A DNA stretch of 43,861 nt from Streptomyces mexicanus (GTDB lineage Bacteria; Actinomycetota; Actinomycetes; Streptomycetales; Streptomycetaceae). Under the pieces are notes generated by a model, which was not told the DNA's origin, did no database searches, and saw nothing but the letters and a program-made list of their open reading frames with translations. Numbering within the stretch: the first letter of the stretch is position 1; every line of letters begins with the position of its first letter. This document shows positions 23,182 to 31,825 of the stretch, piece by piece. Where the stretch lies: positions 337,218-381,078 of the forward strand of contig NZ_LR732544.1 in assembly GCF_902506575.1 (NCBI RefSeq), in the 5' to 3' direction. Made by a program: the position numbers and the translations under genes.

Positions 23182-26100
23182 CCACGGACATCGCCGTCGT
23201 CGGACTGTCCGTCGACGTACCGGACGCGCCGGACCAGCACGCCTTCTGGGACGTCGTCCGCACCGGCCGCAGCCTCACCCGGCCCTTCCCGGCGCGGCGT
23301 CGCCGGGACGTCGAGGAGTTCCTGCGCTACCACCGCGCCTCCGCCCTGGTGCCGGACGCCGAGGAACGCGTCGCGTTCCACGACGGCAGCTTCCTGGACC
23401 GGATCGACCTGTTCGACCACGCCTTCTTCGGCATGACCCCGAAACAGGCCGCGGTCACCGACCCGCACCAGCGGCTGGTCCTGCGCACCATGTACCGCGC
23501 GCTGGAGGACGCCGGATACACCGGCGAGCGGCTGGCCGGCAGCCGCACCGGCGTGTACATCGGCTACGCCGGCAACCCCGGTGGGTCCTACCTGGACTAC
23601 TTCTGCCGCATCGACCCCGCGCTGGGCCAGCTCGGCATCACCGGCAACATCGTCACCATGCTGGCCAACCGGCTGTCCTACCTGCTGGATTTGCGTGGAC
23701 CCAGCATGGTGGTCGACAGCGCCTGCTCGGCGTCGCTTGTGGCGCTGCATCAGGCCAGGGCCGCGCTGCTGCTCGGCGACTGCGAGATGGCCGTGGTGGC
23801 CGGCACCCGCGTGGTGATGGCGCCCGTGCAGCACCCGCACACCCGGATCGGCATCGAGTCCTCCGACGGCGTGACCCGCACCTTCGACGAGAGCGCCGAC
23901 GGCACCGGGTTCGGCGAGGGCTCCGGGGCGGTCGTGCTCAAGCGGCTGGACCGGGCGCTGGCCGACGGCGACCAGGTGTACGCGGTCGTCAAGGGCAGCG
24001 CGGTCAACCACGACGGGCACTCGGAGATGATGACCGCGCCGGACGCCAGGGCCCAGGCCGACCTGCTGGACGCCGCGTGGCGCAGCGCGGGCGTGGACCC
24101 CCGCACGATCGGCTACCTGGAGGTGCACGGCACCGCCACCAAGGTCGGCGACCCGATCGAGTTCGAGGGACTGCGGCGGGCGTTCGCCGCCCGGACCGAC
24201 GCCCGGCGGTTCTGCGCGGGGGGCACCGTGAAGGCGAACATCGGGCCCCTCTTCGAGGGCTGGGGCGTCAGGGGCGTGATCAAGGCCGCGCTCGCGCTGC
24301 GGCACCGCACGATCCCGCCACTGGCCAACTACGTGCGGCCCAACGAGGCCATCGACCTCGACAACGGCCCCGTGTACGTGCCGCTGGAGGCCCGCGCGTG
24401 GCCCGACGGGGACACCCCGCGCCGTGCCGGAGTCAGCGCCTTCGGCCTCGGCGGGACCAACGCGCACGGGGTACTGGAGGAGTTCACCGCCGCGCCGCCG
24501 GAAGCGGGCGAGGACCGGCCGCCCTACCTCTTCACGCTCAGCGCGCAGAGCCCGGCGTCCCTCGGCCGGCTGGTCACCCGCTACCGCGAGGCGATCGACG
24601 CGGGCCGGATCGAGGGCACCGTCCGGGACGTGTGCTGGACCTCGAACGTCTCCCGCGCCCACCACCGCCACCGGCTCGCCTACACGGTCGCCGACCTGCC
24701 CGCCCTGCGGGCGGCGCTGGCGGCCACCGAGGCCGGCGACGTGCCGGACGCCGCCCGCACCGACGCCGCCCGGCACTGGGTGGGCGGCGGGGAAGCGGGC
24801 CTGCGTGCGCAGTACCGGGGAGCCGGGCCGCGGATCGTGCACCTGCCGCCGTACGAGTTCGACGAGACTCGCGCCTGGGTCGACTTCCCCGACGACTGGC
24901 GCGACCGGTTCGCCCTGGCCGCGCCGCGCGTGGCACACCCGCTCACCCACGCGGTGGAGTTCACGCCCGCGCCGCCCGCGCGGTACGCGGGTACGTCGCC
25001 CCGCGTGCTGGCGCTGGCGGACCCGGAGGCGGCCGGCGCCGTGGCCGCCGCCCTGCCGCCGGACACGGTGCTGCGCACGCCGGGCACCCCGGGCACCGAA
25101 CCGGACGAACTCGCCGAGGACCTCGTCGACGAGGGCTACCCCCCCCTGGTGTACGCACCGGCCCCCGGCGGCGGACCGGCCGCCACTCCGGCCGAGCTGG
25201 ACCGCCGCGTCGAGGAGCACCTGACCGGCCTGTTCCGGCTGGCGAAGGCGCTCATGCACGTCGGCGCGACGGTCGACCTGGTGGTGCTGACCCGCCGGGC
25301 GTTGGCGGTCGTACCGGGCGAGGCGGGCGTCGCCACGGAACACGCGGCACTGGCCGGGCTGGTCAAGGCCATCGCCCGCGAGTACCCGTACGTGACCGTC
25401 CGGCTGGTCGACGCCGACGACACGGTGCCGGCCGCGGTGCTGCGCGAGGAGGTCCTCGCCGGGCAGGCCGGGGTGTACGCGCTGCGCGGCGCGGACAAGT
25501 ACCGCGAGTCGTTCGCGGAACTGCCCGAGGTCGACGCGGTCCGCGACACCTACCTGCGGCCCGGCGGCGCCTACCTGATCACCGGCGGACTCGGCGGCAT
25601 CGGCCTGGAGACGGCCCGGCACTTCGCGGCCGGCGCTCCCGGCGTCCACCTGTACCTGCTCGGACGCACCGCGCTGCCGCCCGAGACCGAGTGGGACGCG
25701 GTCGCCGCCGACCCGCAGCATCCCGCCGCGGCGCGGGTCACCGCGGTCCGCGAGATCGCCGCGCTCGGCGCGACCGTGCACCCGGTGGCCGCCGACGTCG
25801 CCGACGAAAGCGCGCTGGCGGCCGTGCTGGACACCGTCCGCGCCGCGCACGGCCGTATCGACGGCATCGTGCACGCCGCCGGTGTGCCCGGCGACAGCCT
25901 CATCGCCTACCGGGAGGTCCCCGGGTTCGCGGCCGTCCTGCGGCCCAAGCTGCGCGGCGCGTTCCTGCTGCACCACCTGACCCGCGACGACCGTCCCGAC
26001 TTCATCCTGCACATGTCCTCGGTGGCCGCGGTGTTCCCGGCCCTCGGGCAGGCCGACTACGCGGCCGCGAACTACTACCTGGACCACCTGGCCCGCACCC

Positions 26101-26765
26101 TGGACACGCCCGAGCACCGCGTGGTCAGCGTCGAGTGGGTGGCCTGGCGGGAGGTCGGCATGGCGGTCGCCACCGGCGTCAACGAGGACCTGGCGTTCCG
26201 CTCGCTGCGCACCCGCGACGGCCTCGCCCTGATCGACGCGGCGCTGCGCGGCGACCGGCCGGTCCTCTTCGCCGGCGAGGTCAACTACGACAGCGACCTG
26301 ATGAGCGTCCTGCCGACCTACGACGTGGCCCTGTCCGCGGACATCGAGGACAAGATCGCGACGGCGCTGGCGGCGCTCGCCGAGCGGACCAAGCAGAACC
26401 TGGCCCGCGTGCGTGAGGCCGTGGAGTCCACCGACGTACGGCTCACCGGGCAGCCGGACGGCGCATACACCGACACCGAACGCATGGTGGGCCGCTGCCT
26501 GGCGCACGTCCTCGGCCATCCGGAGATCGACGTGCACGCCGACTTCCGGGACCTGGGCGCCGACTCGATCATGGCGCTGACCATCGGCAACAGCATCTCC
26601 GCCTGCATCGGCCGCCAGTTCGACGCCATCGACCTGATGAGCGAGCGCACCGTGGTCGCCGTCGCCCGGCTCATCGAGACCAAGTACGACGTGGACGCCC
26701 TCGGCGACGACGACGGGGACGACGACGCGTGGCTCGACGAGCTGCTGACCATGCCCGGTGAGTGA
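23178..26765 (+). CDS. AT-less polyketide synthase module KS-KR-ACP with atypical KS
   Basis: A protein of 1195 residues. The KS spans about 1-430: active Cys183 in VVDSACSASLVAL, His317 in VHGTATKVGDPIE; but the second catalytic His motif reads KANIGPLFEGWGV, with Pro357 where NIGH is expected. About 430-790 is a linker with YEFDETRAWVDF and an incomplete KR-like N-terminal subdomain. The KR (790-1090) is intact: GGLGGIGLETARHF, Ser948, Tyr961 and Asn965 (GQADYAAAN). An Asp at the LDD position (VPGD) and no Trp before the Tyr suggest B-type. ACP: Ser1130 in LGADSIMAL. There is no AT, DH, ER or TE. GGAGG precedes the ATG; the end overlaps the MATE gene by eight bases. Probable activity: one condensation or acyl transfer plus one ketoreduction on the ACP. 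Confidence 0.92.
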   Translation: MTTDIAVVGLSVDVPDAPDQHAFWDVVRTGRSLTRPFPARRRRDVEEFLRYHRASALVPDAEERVAFHDGSFLDRIDLFDHAFFGMTPKQAAVTDPHQRLVLRTMYRALEDAGYTGERLAGSRTGVYIGYAGNPGGSYLDYFCRIDPALGQLGITGNIVTMLANRLSYLLDLRGPSMVVDSACSASLVALHQARAALLLGDCEMAVVAGTRVVMAPVQHPHTRIGIESSDGVTRTFDESADGTGFGEGSGAVVLKRLDRALADGDQVYAVVKGSAVNHDGHSEMMTAPDARAQADLLDAAWRSAGVDPRTIGYLEVHGTATKVGDPIEFEGLRRAFAARTDARRFCAGGTVKANIGPLFEGWGVRGVIKAALALRHRTIPPLANYVRPNEAIDLDNGPVYVPLEARAWPDGDTPRRAGVSAFGLGGTNAHGVLEEFTAAPPEAGEDRPPYLFTLSAQSPASLGRLVTRYREAIDAGRIEGTVRDVCWTSNVSRAHHRHRLAYTVADLPALRAALAATEAGDVPDAARTDAARHWVGGGEAGLRAQYRGAGPRIVHLPPYEFDETRAWVDFPDDWRDRFALAAPRVAHPLTHAVEFTPAPPARYAGTSPRVLALADPEAAGAVAAALPPDTVLRTPGTPGTEPDELAEDLVDEGYPPLVYAPAPGGGPAATPAELDRRVEEHLTGLFRLAKALMHVGATVDLVVLTRRALAVVPGEAGVATEHAALAGLVKAIAREYPYVTVRLVDADDTVPAAVLREEVLAGQAGVYALRGADKYRESFAELPEVDAVRDTYLRPGGAYLITGGLGGIGLETARHFAAGAPGVHLYLLGRTALPPETEWDAVAADPQHPAAARVTAVREIAALGATVHPVAADVADESALAAVLDTVRAAHGRIDGIVHAAGVPGDSLIAYREVPGFAAVLRPKLRGAFLLHHLTRDDRPDFILHMSSVAAVFPALGQADYAAANYYLDHLARTLDTPEHRVVSVEWVAWREVGMAVATGVNEDLAFRSLRTRDGLALIDAALRGDRPVLFAGEVNYDSDLMSVLPTYDVALSADIEDKIATALAALAERTKQNLARVREAVESTDVRLTGQPDGAYTDTERMVGRCLAHVLGHPEIDVHADFRDLGADSIMALTIGNSISACIGRQFDAIDLMSERTVVAVARLIETKYDVDALGDDDGDDDAWLDELLTMPGE

Positions 26766-28167
26766 CGTGCCGGACCTGACGCGGGGCCCGGTCCTGACCC
26801 AGGTCGTCGGCATCGCGGCCCCGCTGGCCCTGGCCAACCTGCTCCAGCAGGGCTACCTGCTGGTCGACAGCGCGGTCGTCGGCCGCTACGTGGGCGTCAC
26901 CGGGCTGGCCGCGATGGGCGCGGCACAACCGCTCTACACGATCCTGACCTCACTGTTCACCGGCGTCTCCAACGCCTTCTCGGTACGGCTCGGGCACCTG
27001 GCCGGGGCCGGCCGGCGCGACGATCCCAGCGCGCTGCGGGCCCTCGCGGTGTGCACCGTCGCCTGGGCGGTGGTGTGCGCCGCGGCCGCGGTCCTGGTCA
27101 CGGCGCCGCTGCTGGCGCTGACGGGCGTGACCGGCGAAGTCGCCGCTCAGGCCCGCACCTTCCTGGTGACGCTGTGCTCGGGCATGGTCGCCGTGTACGC
27201 GCTCGGCGCGGTGTGCGCGGTCCTCACCGGCCGCGGCGACGCCCGCCGGGCCACCGCGCTGATGATCGCCGCCAGCGTGCTGAACGCGGTGTTCGCCGGG
27301 CTCTTCGTCGGCCCGTGCCGGCTCGGCATCGCGGGCGCCGCCCTGGCCGTACCGGCCGCCAACGCGCTGGCCGCGGCGGCCGGCCTGACCCGTCTGGTGC
27401 GTGAGCAGCGCCGGCGTCCTTCCGGGGCGCCGGCGGTCACGGCCGCCACGGTCCGCGCCGAGGTACGGCGCGGCCTGCGGATCGGCGCCCCGATGGCCGT
27501 GCAGTACCTGCTGATCGGCGTCGGCGTCCTGGGCCTGGTGTGGATCATCGCACCGTTCGGGGACGAGGCCCTCGCCGCGCTGACCGTCGTCTCCCGGCTG
27601 GAGCTGCTGACCAGCGCGCTGTTCCTCAACCTGTCCGGCGCGCTGATGGTGTTCACCGCGCAGAACACCGGCGCCGGGCAGGCCGCGCGCGTGCGCGACG
27701 GCGTCCGCCACGGCGTGTGGCTGGGCGTCGCGCTCACCGCGCTGGTGTCCCTGCTGCTGCTCACCGCGCGCGGGCCGATCGCCGCGCTGTTCTCGAGCAG
27801 CGCCGAGACCCGGCTGATCACCGAACGGTACAGCATCGTCACGGCGCCGTTCTTCCTGTGCTACACGCTGACGGTCGTGCTGCACGGCTGGTTCAACGGC
27901 ATCGCCCGCACCGTGGTGCCGCTGGTCTGCACGGTGCTGTCACTGGGGGTGGTCCGGCTGCCGCTGTCGTATGCGCTGGGCCACGCCCAGGGCGTCGACG
28001 GCGTCATGTGGGCGACGGTCATCGGCTGGGCCGCGGGACTGGCGTACACCCTCCTGGCCGCCGCCCGGCACTCGGGCAGCCCACCCGGAGCCGGTCCCGA
28101 CCACCACCTTGACCACGACCCGGAGGCCGGCCCGATGGCCACGTCGGACAGCGGGGGAGACCGGTGA
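26758..28167 (+). CDS. MATE-family efflux transporter
   Basis: A protein of 469 residues with twelve membrane segments in two MatE repeats. The N-terminal repeat opens PLALANLLQQGYLLVDSAVVGRYVG and the second begins GLRIGAPMAVQYLLIGVGVLGLV. Conserved elements are MGAAQPLYTILTSLFTGVSNAFSVRLGHLAGAG and LFLNLSGALMVFTAQNTGAG. The family exports cationic or amphipathic compounds with Na+ or H+ antiport. The GTG start lies inside the end of the PKS gene, so it is coupled to it and is the natural exporter of the product. The C-terminal 30 residues are hydrophilic. Confidence 0.9.
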   Translation: MSDVPDLTRGPVLTQVVGIAAPLALANLLQQGYLLVDSAVVGRYVGVTGLAAMGAAQPLYTILTSLFTGVSNAFSVRLGHLAGAGRRDDPSALRALAVCTVAWAVVCAAAAVLVTAPLLALTGVTGEVAAQARTFLVTLCSGMVAVYALGAVCAVLTGRGDARRATALMIAASVLNAVFAGLFVGPCRLGIAGAALAVPAANALAAAAGLTRLVREQRRRPSGAPAVTAATVRAEVRRGLRIGAPMAVQYLLIGVGVLGLVWIIAPFGDEALAALTVVSRLELLTSALFLNLSGALMVFTAQNTGAGQAARVRDGVRHGVWLGVALTALVSLLLLTARGPIAALFSSSAETRLITERYSIVTAPFFLCYTLTVVLHGWFNGIARTVVPLVCTVLSLGVVRLPLSYALGHAQGVDGVMWATVIGWAAGLAYTLLAAARHSGSPPGAGPDHHLDHDPEAGPMATSDSGGDR

Positions 28168-30668
28168 TCCGCTCCCTCTTCGTCAGCGACATCCTGCCCC
28201 GCCGTCCCGCCGGCGGCGCGGTGCGGCGGATGGACGTGGTCACCGCCGCCCTCGCCGAACTCGGCCCCGTCGACGCGCTGTTCCTCGCACCGCCCGGCAC
28301 CGCCCCACCGGCCCGGGAGAGCACCCGCTTCGCGCGCACCGGCGTGGCCGGCCTCCCGCCGTACACCGGCGCCCGCGCCCTGCTGGAGATCACCGCACGC
28401 GGGCCGTCCGCCGCCTACGCCGCCCACCAGCGGCGCGCACTCGCCCCCGCCCTGCCCGACTGGTCGACCGGCACCCGCTACGACCTGGTCTGGTTCAACC
28501 GGGAACGCACCTGGCTGCCGCTGCGCGGCCGGTTCACCGGCCGGACCGTCGTCGACGTGGACGACTTCGAGGACGTGCTGATCCGCCGCTGGGCGCGGCT
28601 CGGGCAGGGCGTGTGGGGCGTGCCGCTGACCCCGTGGCAGCGGGTGCAGGCGCGCCGTTCCCTCGCCTGGTGGCGCCGCGTCCACCGGCGGGTGGCACGG
28701 GAGGCCGACGTGGCCGTGACGGCCTGCGCCGACGACGCCGCCCGGCTCGGCGGCGGGGAGCGGACGGCCGTGGTCCCCAACACCTACCCCGCGCCCGCTC
28801 ATCCGCCGGCACCGCCGCACCCCGGGGGCGGCGCGACCCTCCTGTTCCAGGGCTCGTTCGACTGGGCGCCCAACGCGGACGCCGCCCGTTGGCTGACCGC
28901 CGACATCCTCCCGCTGGTCCGCCGGCGCGTACCGCACGCGAGGGTCGTGCTGGCGGGCGCGTCCACCCCGGAGACCGCCGCGCTGGCCGGCCCGCACGTC
29001 GAGGTCACCGGCGCCGTGCCGGACATGACGCCCCACCTGAGGGCCGCCGACGTGGTGGTGGTGCCGCTGCGCGTGGGCAGCGGCACCCGCATCAAGATCC
29101 TGGAGGCCTTCGCCCACGGTGTGCCGGTGGTCAGCACCACGATCGGCGCCGAGGGACTCGACGTCGTCGCCGGCGAGCACCTGGCGCTCGCCGACACGGC
29201 CGAGGACCTGGCGCGCGACTGCGCCGACCTGCTCACCGACCCGACCCGCAGAACCGCCATGGTCGCCGCCGCGTGTTCGGGCAGGTGGCGGGCGCGGTGC
29301 AGGCGGGCCGCGGCGGCGACCCTGGCGGGTCTGCGGGGCGGGGCGGGGGGCAGGGCGGGGCCGGCGCGCGCCCGGGCCCCCGCCGGGGCGGCGGGCGGCC
29401 GGGGGTCGCCCGCGGCGGCGTCGAGTCCCCCGGCGCCCCTCGGGGGGCGGACCCCCCGCCCACCCGGGGCGGAGGCCCCCCGGGGCTTTGTGGCGGGGCC
29501 GCCGCCCCCGCGCCGCGGCCCCCCCCCCCCCTCCCGCCGGGCGCTGCTCGGCGCCGCGGTGCTCGGAGCCTCCGCGACGGTCCTCGGGCTGCCCGGCGCG
29601 GCCGGGGCCGCCGACCGGACGGCGGTCGCAGGGCAGGGCGGCGGACTGAAGAGCCTGCCGGTGCCCACGATCATCGGCCACCGCGGCGCCAGCGGCTACC
29701 GGCCCGAGCACACCTTCGGCTCCTACGAGCTCGCCCTGGACCTGGGCGCCGACATCGTCGAGGCCGGCGACCTCGTCCCCACCAAGGACGGCCACCTCGT
29801 GTGCCGGCACGAGCCGGAGATCGGCGGCACCACCGACGTCGCCGACCACCCCGAGTTCGCCGGCCGCAAGACCACCAAGACCCTGGACGGGGTGCCCACC
29901 ACCGGCTGGTTCACCGAGGACTTCACCCTCGCCGAACTGAAGACCCTGCGCGCCACCGAACGCATCCCGGCCAACCGGCCGCACAACACCCTCTACAACG
30001 GCCGCTGGGAGATCCCCACCTTCGAAGAGGTCCTGGCGTGGCAGGACGAGCAGACCCGCAAGCGGGGCCGGCAGGTGTGGATCTACCCCGAACTCAAGCA
30101 CCCGACGTACTTCCGCGCCCTCGGCCTCGGCCTGGAGGAGCGGGTCGCCGCGCTGCTGCGCCGGCACGGCAAGGACAAGAAGAACTCCCCGGTGATCCTG
30201 CAGTCCTTCGAACCCACCAGCGTCCGGCGGATGCGCCGGCTCGTCGGCAACCCCCTCGTCGTGCTGCTGTCCGGCGCCGACACCCGCCCCTACGACTTCG
30301 TCGCCACCGGTGACCCGCGCACGGTCGCGGACCTCGTCCCCCCCGCAGGACTGAAGGAGATCGCCTCCTACGCCCAGGGCATCGGCCCGACCCTCGACCT
30401 GGTCATCCCCAAGGACGCCGACGGCAACCTCGGCAGGCCCAGCACCCTGGTCCGCGACGCGCACGCCGCGGGCCTGATCCTGCACCCGTACACGGTCCGC
30501 AACGAGAACCCGTTCCTGCCGCCGACGTTCCGCAAGGGCACCGCCCCGGACGCCTACGGCGACGTCTTCGCACTGTTCCAGGCGTACTTCGCCACCGGCA
30601 TCGACGGCATCTTCACCGACAACGCCGACACGGGCCTGCTGGCCCGGGCGGACTTCCTCCGTCACTGA
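28164..30668 (+). CDS. Fused frame: GT4-type glycosyltransferase plus glycerophosphodiester phosphodiesterase
   Basis: One open frame of 834 codons. Residues 1-370 are a GT-B glycosyltransferase: N-terminal SDILPRRPAGGAVRRM, TVVDVDDFEDVL, then the donor-site half with LLFQGSFDWAPNADAARWL, VEVTGAVPDM and GSGTRIKILEAFAHGVPVV. Residues 500-834 are a secreted GDPD. Residues 375-475 between them are low-complexity Gly/Pro/Ala/Arg encoded by nearly pure G/C, with a 13-C run. Related proteins I know of are separate, and a Tat-like signal in mid-protein makes little sense. I suspect two genes whose junction is damaged or misassembled. The glycosyltransferase start (GTG 28164) overlaps the MATE stop, so it belongs to the polyketide operon and may glycosylate its product. 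Confidence 0.6.
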   Translation: MIRSLFVSDILPRRPAGGAVRRMDVVTAALAELGPVDALFLAPPGTAPPARESTRFARTGVAGLPPYTGARALLEITARGPSAAYAAHQRRALAPALPDWSTGTRYDLVWFNRERTWLPLRGRFTGRTVVDVDDFEDVLIRRWARLGQGVWGVPLTPWQRVQARRSLAWWRRVHRRVAREADVAVTACADDAARLGGGERTAVVPNTYPAPAHPPAPPHPGGGATLLFQGSFDWAPNADAARWLTADILPLVRRRVPHARVVLAGASTPETAALAGPHVEVTGAVPDMTPHLRAADVVVVPLRVGSGTRIKILEAFAHGVPVVSTTIGAEGLDVVAGEHLALADTAEDLARDCADLLTDPTRRTAMVAAACSGRWRARCRRAAAATLAGLRGGAGGRAGPARARAPAGAAGGRGSPAAASSPPAPLGGRTPRPPGAEAPRGFVAGPPPPRRGPPPPSRRALLGAAVLGASATVLGLPGAAGAADRTAVAGQGGGLKSLPVPTIIGHRGASGYRPEHTFGSYELALDLGADIVEAGDLVPTKDGHLVCRHEPEIGGTTDVADHPEFAGRKTTKTLDGVPTTGWFTEDFTLAELKTLRATERIPANRPHNTLYNGRWEIPTFEEVLAWQDEQTRKRGRQVWIYPELKHPTYFRALGLGLEERVAALLRRHGKDKKNSPVILQSFEPTSVRRMRRLVGNPLVVLLSGADTRPYDFVATGDPRTVADLVPPAGLKEIASYAQGIGPTLDLVIPKDADGNLGRPSTLVRDAHAAGLILHPYTVRNENPFLPPTFRKGTAPDAYGDVFALFQAYFATGIDGIFTDNADTGLLARADFLRH
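29275..29531. other. Extreme G/C low-complexity stretch ending in 13 consecutive C
   Basis: Very few A or T bases are present (line 29341-29400 has a single A and no T). It has runs such as GGGCGGGGGG and a tract of 13 C at 29519-29531. Codon-position bias disappears and the encoded residues are almost only Gly, Ala, Arg and Pro. A one-base change in the C tract would break the fused reading frame. Consistent with a sequencing or assembly artefact, or a phase-variable tract. Confidence 0.7.
29490..30668 (+). CDS. Alternative separate gene: secreted glycerophosphodiester phosphodiesterase
   Basis: If the fusion is false, a GTG at 29490 gives 392 residues with a twin-arginine signal (SRRALLGAAVLGASATVLG, cleavage near AGAADR). 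The GDPD barrel follows: IIGHRGASGYRPEHTFGSYELAL (catalytic His, Arg, Glu), GADIVEAGDLVPTKDGHLVCRHEPEIGGTTDVA, YPELKHPTYF and LHPYTVRNENPFLPPTF. Such GlpQ-like enzymes hydrolyse glycerophosphodiesters, or teichoic-acid-type polymers, outside the cell to give glycerol-3-phosphate and an alcohol. The metal motif is spaced E-A-G-D rather than the common E-x-D. The gene's link to the upstream operon is uncertain. Confidence 0.6.
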   Translation: MAGPPPPRRGPPPPSRRALLGAAVLGASATVLGLPGAAGAADRTAVAGQGGGLKSLPVPTIIGHRGASGYRPEHTFGSYELALDLGADIVEAGDLVPTKDGHLVCRHEPEIGGTTDVADHPEFAGRKTTKTLDGVPTTGWFTEDFTLAELKTLRATERIPANRPHNTLYNGRWEIPTFEEVLAWQDEQTRKRGRQVWIYPELKHPTYFRALGLGLEERVAALLRRHGKDKKNSPVILQSFEPTSVRRMRRLVGNPLVVLLSGADTRPYDFVATGDPRTVADLVPPAGLKEIASYAQGIGPTLDLVIPKDADGNLGRPSTLVRDAHAAGLILHPYTVRNENPFLPPTFRKGTAPDAYGDVFALFQAYFATGIDGIFTDNADTGLLARADFLRH

Positions 30669-30698
30669 GGGCGTCAACCTCCGGCGCGCCACGCCCTC
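30667..30698 (+). terminator. Possible terminator after the phosphodiesterase
   Basis: GAGGGCGT (30667-30674) pairs with ACGCCCTC (30691-30698) around a 16-base loop, starting within the stop codon. An 8-bp stem only. Confidence 0.35.
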
Positions 30699-30750
30699 GT
30701 CGGGGTGAACCCGCGGCCGTCCCGGCAACCCGGGCCGAGGCGGCCGCGTC

Positions 30751-31266
30751 GTGCCGCATATGACGCACGACATGCTCACCGCGCTGCGCCCCCTGCTCCT
30801 CGCCGAGGCCTCCGCCGAGGCACATGCCGCCGGAACGGAGCCGGGCGACCTGGAGCAGGCGGTCTGGCTGCGGCTGCTGGAGCGCCTGGAGGCCGACGGT
30901 CCGCCGCACGATCCGCACGGCTGGGTGCGCAAGGCCGTCCGCTCCGAGGCCCGCCGCACCCGACGCACCATCAGCATCGAACGTCCCTACGGGCTGGAGC
31001 CCGCCGACGACAGCGAACGCGGTCCCGAGCAGATCGTGCTGGCCGCCGCCCGCCGGCGGGCCCTGCGCGAGGCGGTGCGCCGGCTGCCCGGCCGCTGCCC
31101 CCGCCTGCTGGAGGCGCTGCTGTCGCCCAGAGACCTCACATACCGGGAGATCGCGGGGGAGTTGGGTATCTCACAGGGCAGTCTTGGGCCGGAACGTTCC
31201 CGATGTCTGGGATGTCTGCGACGTTTGCTCGCACCGGAGGTTGCGGCCCGCGAAGTGCGGGGATAG
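30751..31266 (+). CDS. Small sigma-70-like factor (ECF-type region 4)
   Basis: A protein of 171 residues. The N-terminal half has a region-2-like helix pattern (LRPLLLAEASAEA, GDLEQAVWLRLLERLEADG, DPHGWVRKAVRSEARRTRR). The C-terminal half is a region 4 helix-turn-helix: REAVRRLPGRCPRLLEALLSPRDLTYREIAGELGISQGSLGPERSRCLGCLRRLL. Similar sigma-like proteins are widespread in Streptomyces without a known regulon, and no anti-sigma gene is adjacent. Start GTG 30751 or ATG 30760. Same strand as the GNAT gene 44 bases on, so perhaps co-transcribed. Confidence 0.8.
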   Translation: MPHMTHDMLTALRPLLLAEASAEAHAAGTEPGDLEQAVWLRLLERLEADGPPHDPHGWVRKAVRSEARRTRRTISIERPYGLEPADDSERGPEQIVLAAARRRALREAVRRLPGRCPRLLEALLSPRDLTYREIAGELGISQGSLGPERSRCLGCLRRLLAPEVAAREVRG

Positions 31267-31310
31267 GAGTGAGGACGACAGGTGATCAGGTGAGCGGGAG
31301 GCGTGCGCAC

Positions 31311-31808
31311 ATGGGCATGAGCGTGACCATCTCTGCGGCGACCGAACAGGACGCGGAGCAGATCCTGAAGCTGCAGTACCTCAGCTTCCAGAGCGAGGCC
31401 GCGCTGTACGGCAACTACCGTATCGACCCGCTCGTCCAGAGCCTGGACTCCGTCCGCGAGGAGGTCGCCCGGGACTGCGTGGTCGTGGCCCGGCTCGGCG
31501 AGGAGGTGGTCGGCTCGGTGCGCGGCCGCCTCGGCGAGGACGGCACCGCCTTCATCGGCAAGCTGTGCGTCCACCCGCGCCTGCAGGGGCACGGCATCGG
31601 CGCCCGGCTGCTGCGCGCGGTCGAGGCGGCGCTGACCGAGCAGCACGGCGCCACCCGCTTTCGGCTGCACACGGGCCACCGCAGCGAAGGCAACCTGCGC
31701 CTGTACCGGCGCGTGGGCTACGAGACGGTGGGCACCGACCAGGGCAGTGACGGCGTACCGATGATCGTCCTGGAGAAGCCGGCCGGCACCTACGCGCAGA
31801 CCGCGTAG
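31311..31808 (+). CDS. GNAT-family N-acetyltransferase
   Basis: A protein of 165 residues. The acetyl-CoA binding motif is FIGKLCVHPRLQGHGIGARLLRAVEAAL (V-x-P-x-x-Q-G-x-G-I-G), followed by FRLHTGHRSEGNLRLYRRVGYETVG, the usual strand-helix-strand of motif B. The N-terminal part has FQSEAALYGNYRIDPLVQSLDSVREE, characteristic of a subgroup that acts on small molecules. Start ATG 31311 with GGAGG nine bases before it. The substrate is unknown. It follows the sigma-like gene and may form a two-gene unit with it. Confidence 0.88.
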   Translation: MGMSVTISAATEQDAEQILKLQYLSFQSEAALYGNYRIDPLVQSLDSVREEVARDCVVVARLGEEVVGSVRGRLGEDGTAFIGKLCVHPRLQGHGIGARLLRAVEAALTEQHGATRFRLHTGHRSEGNLRLYRRVGYETVGTDQGSDGVPMIVLEKPAGTYAQTA

Positions 31809-31825
31809 CGCGCCGGGGCGGCGGC

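Noticed and set aside
22947..26837. Open frame of about 1300 codons antisense to the polyketide synthase
   Set aside because: Mirror of the PKS codon bias; no motifs, no ribosome binding site.
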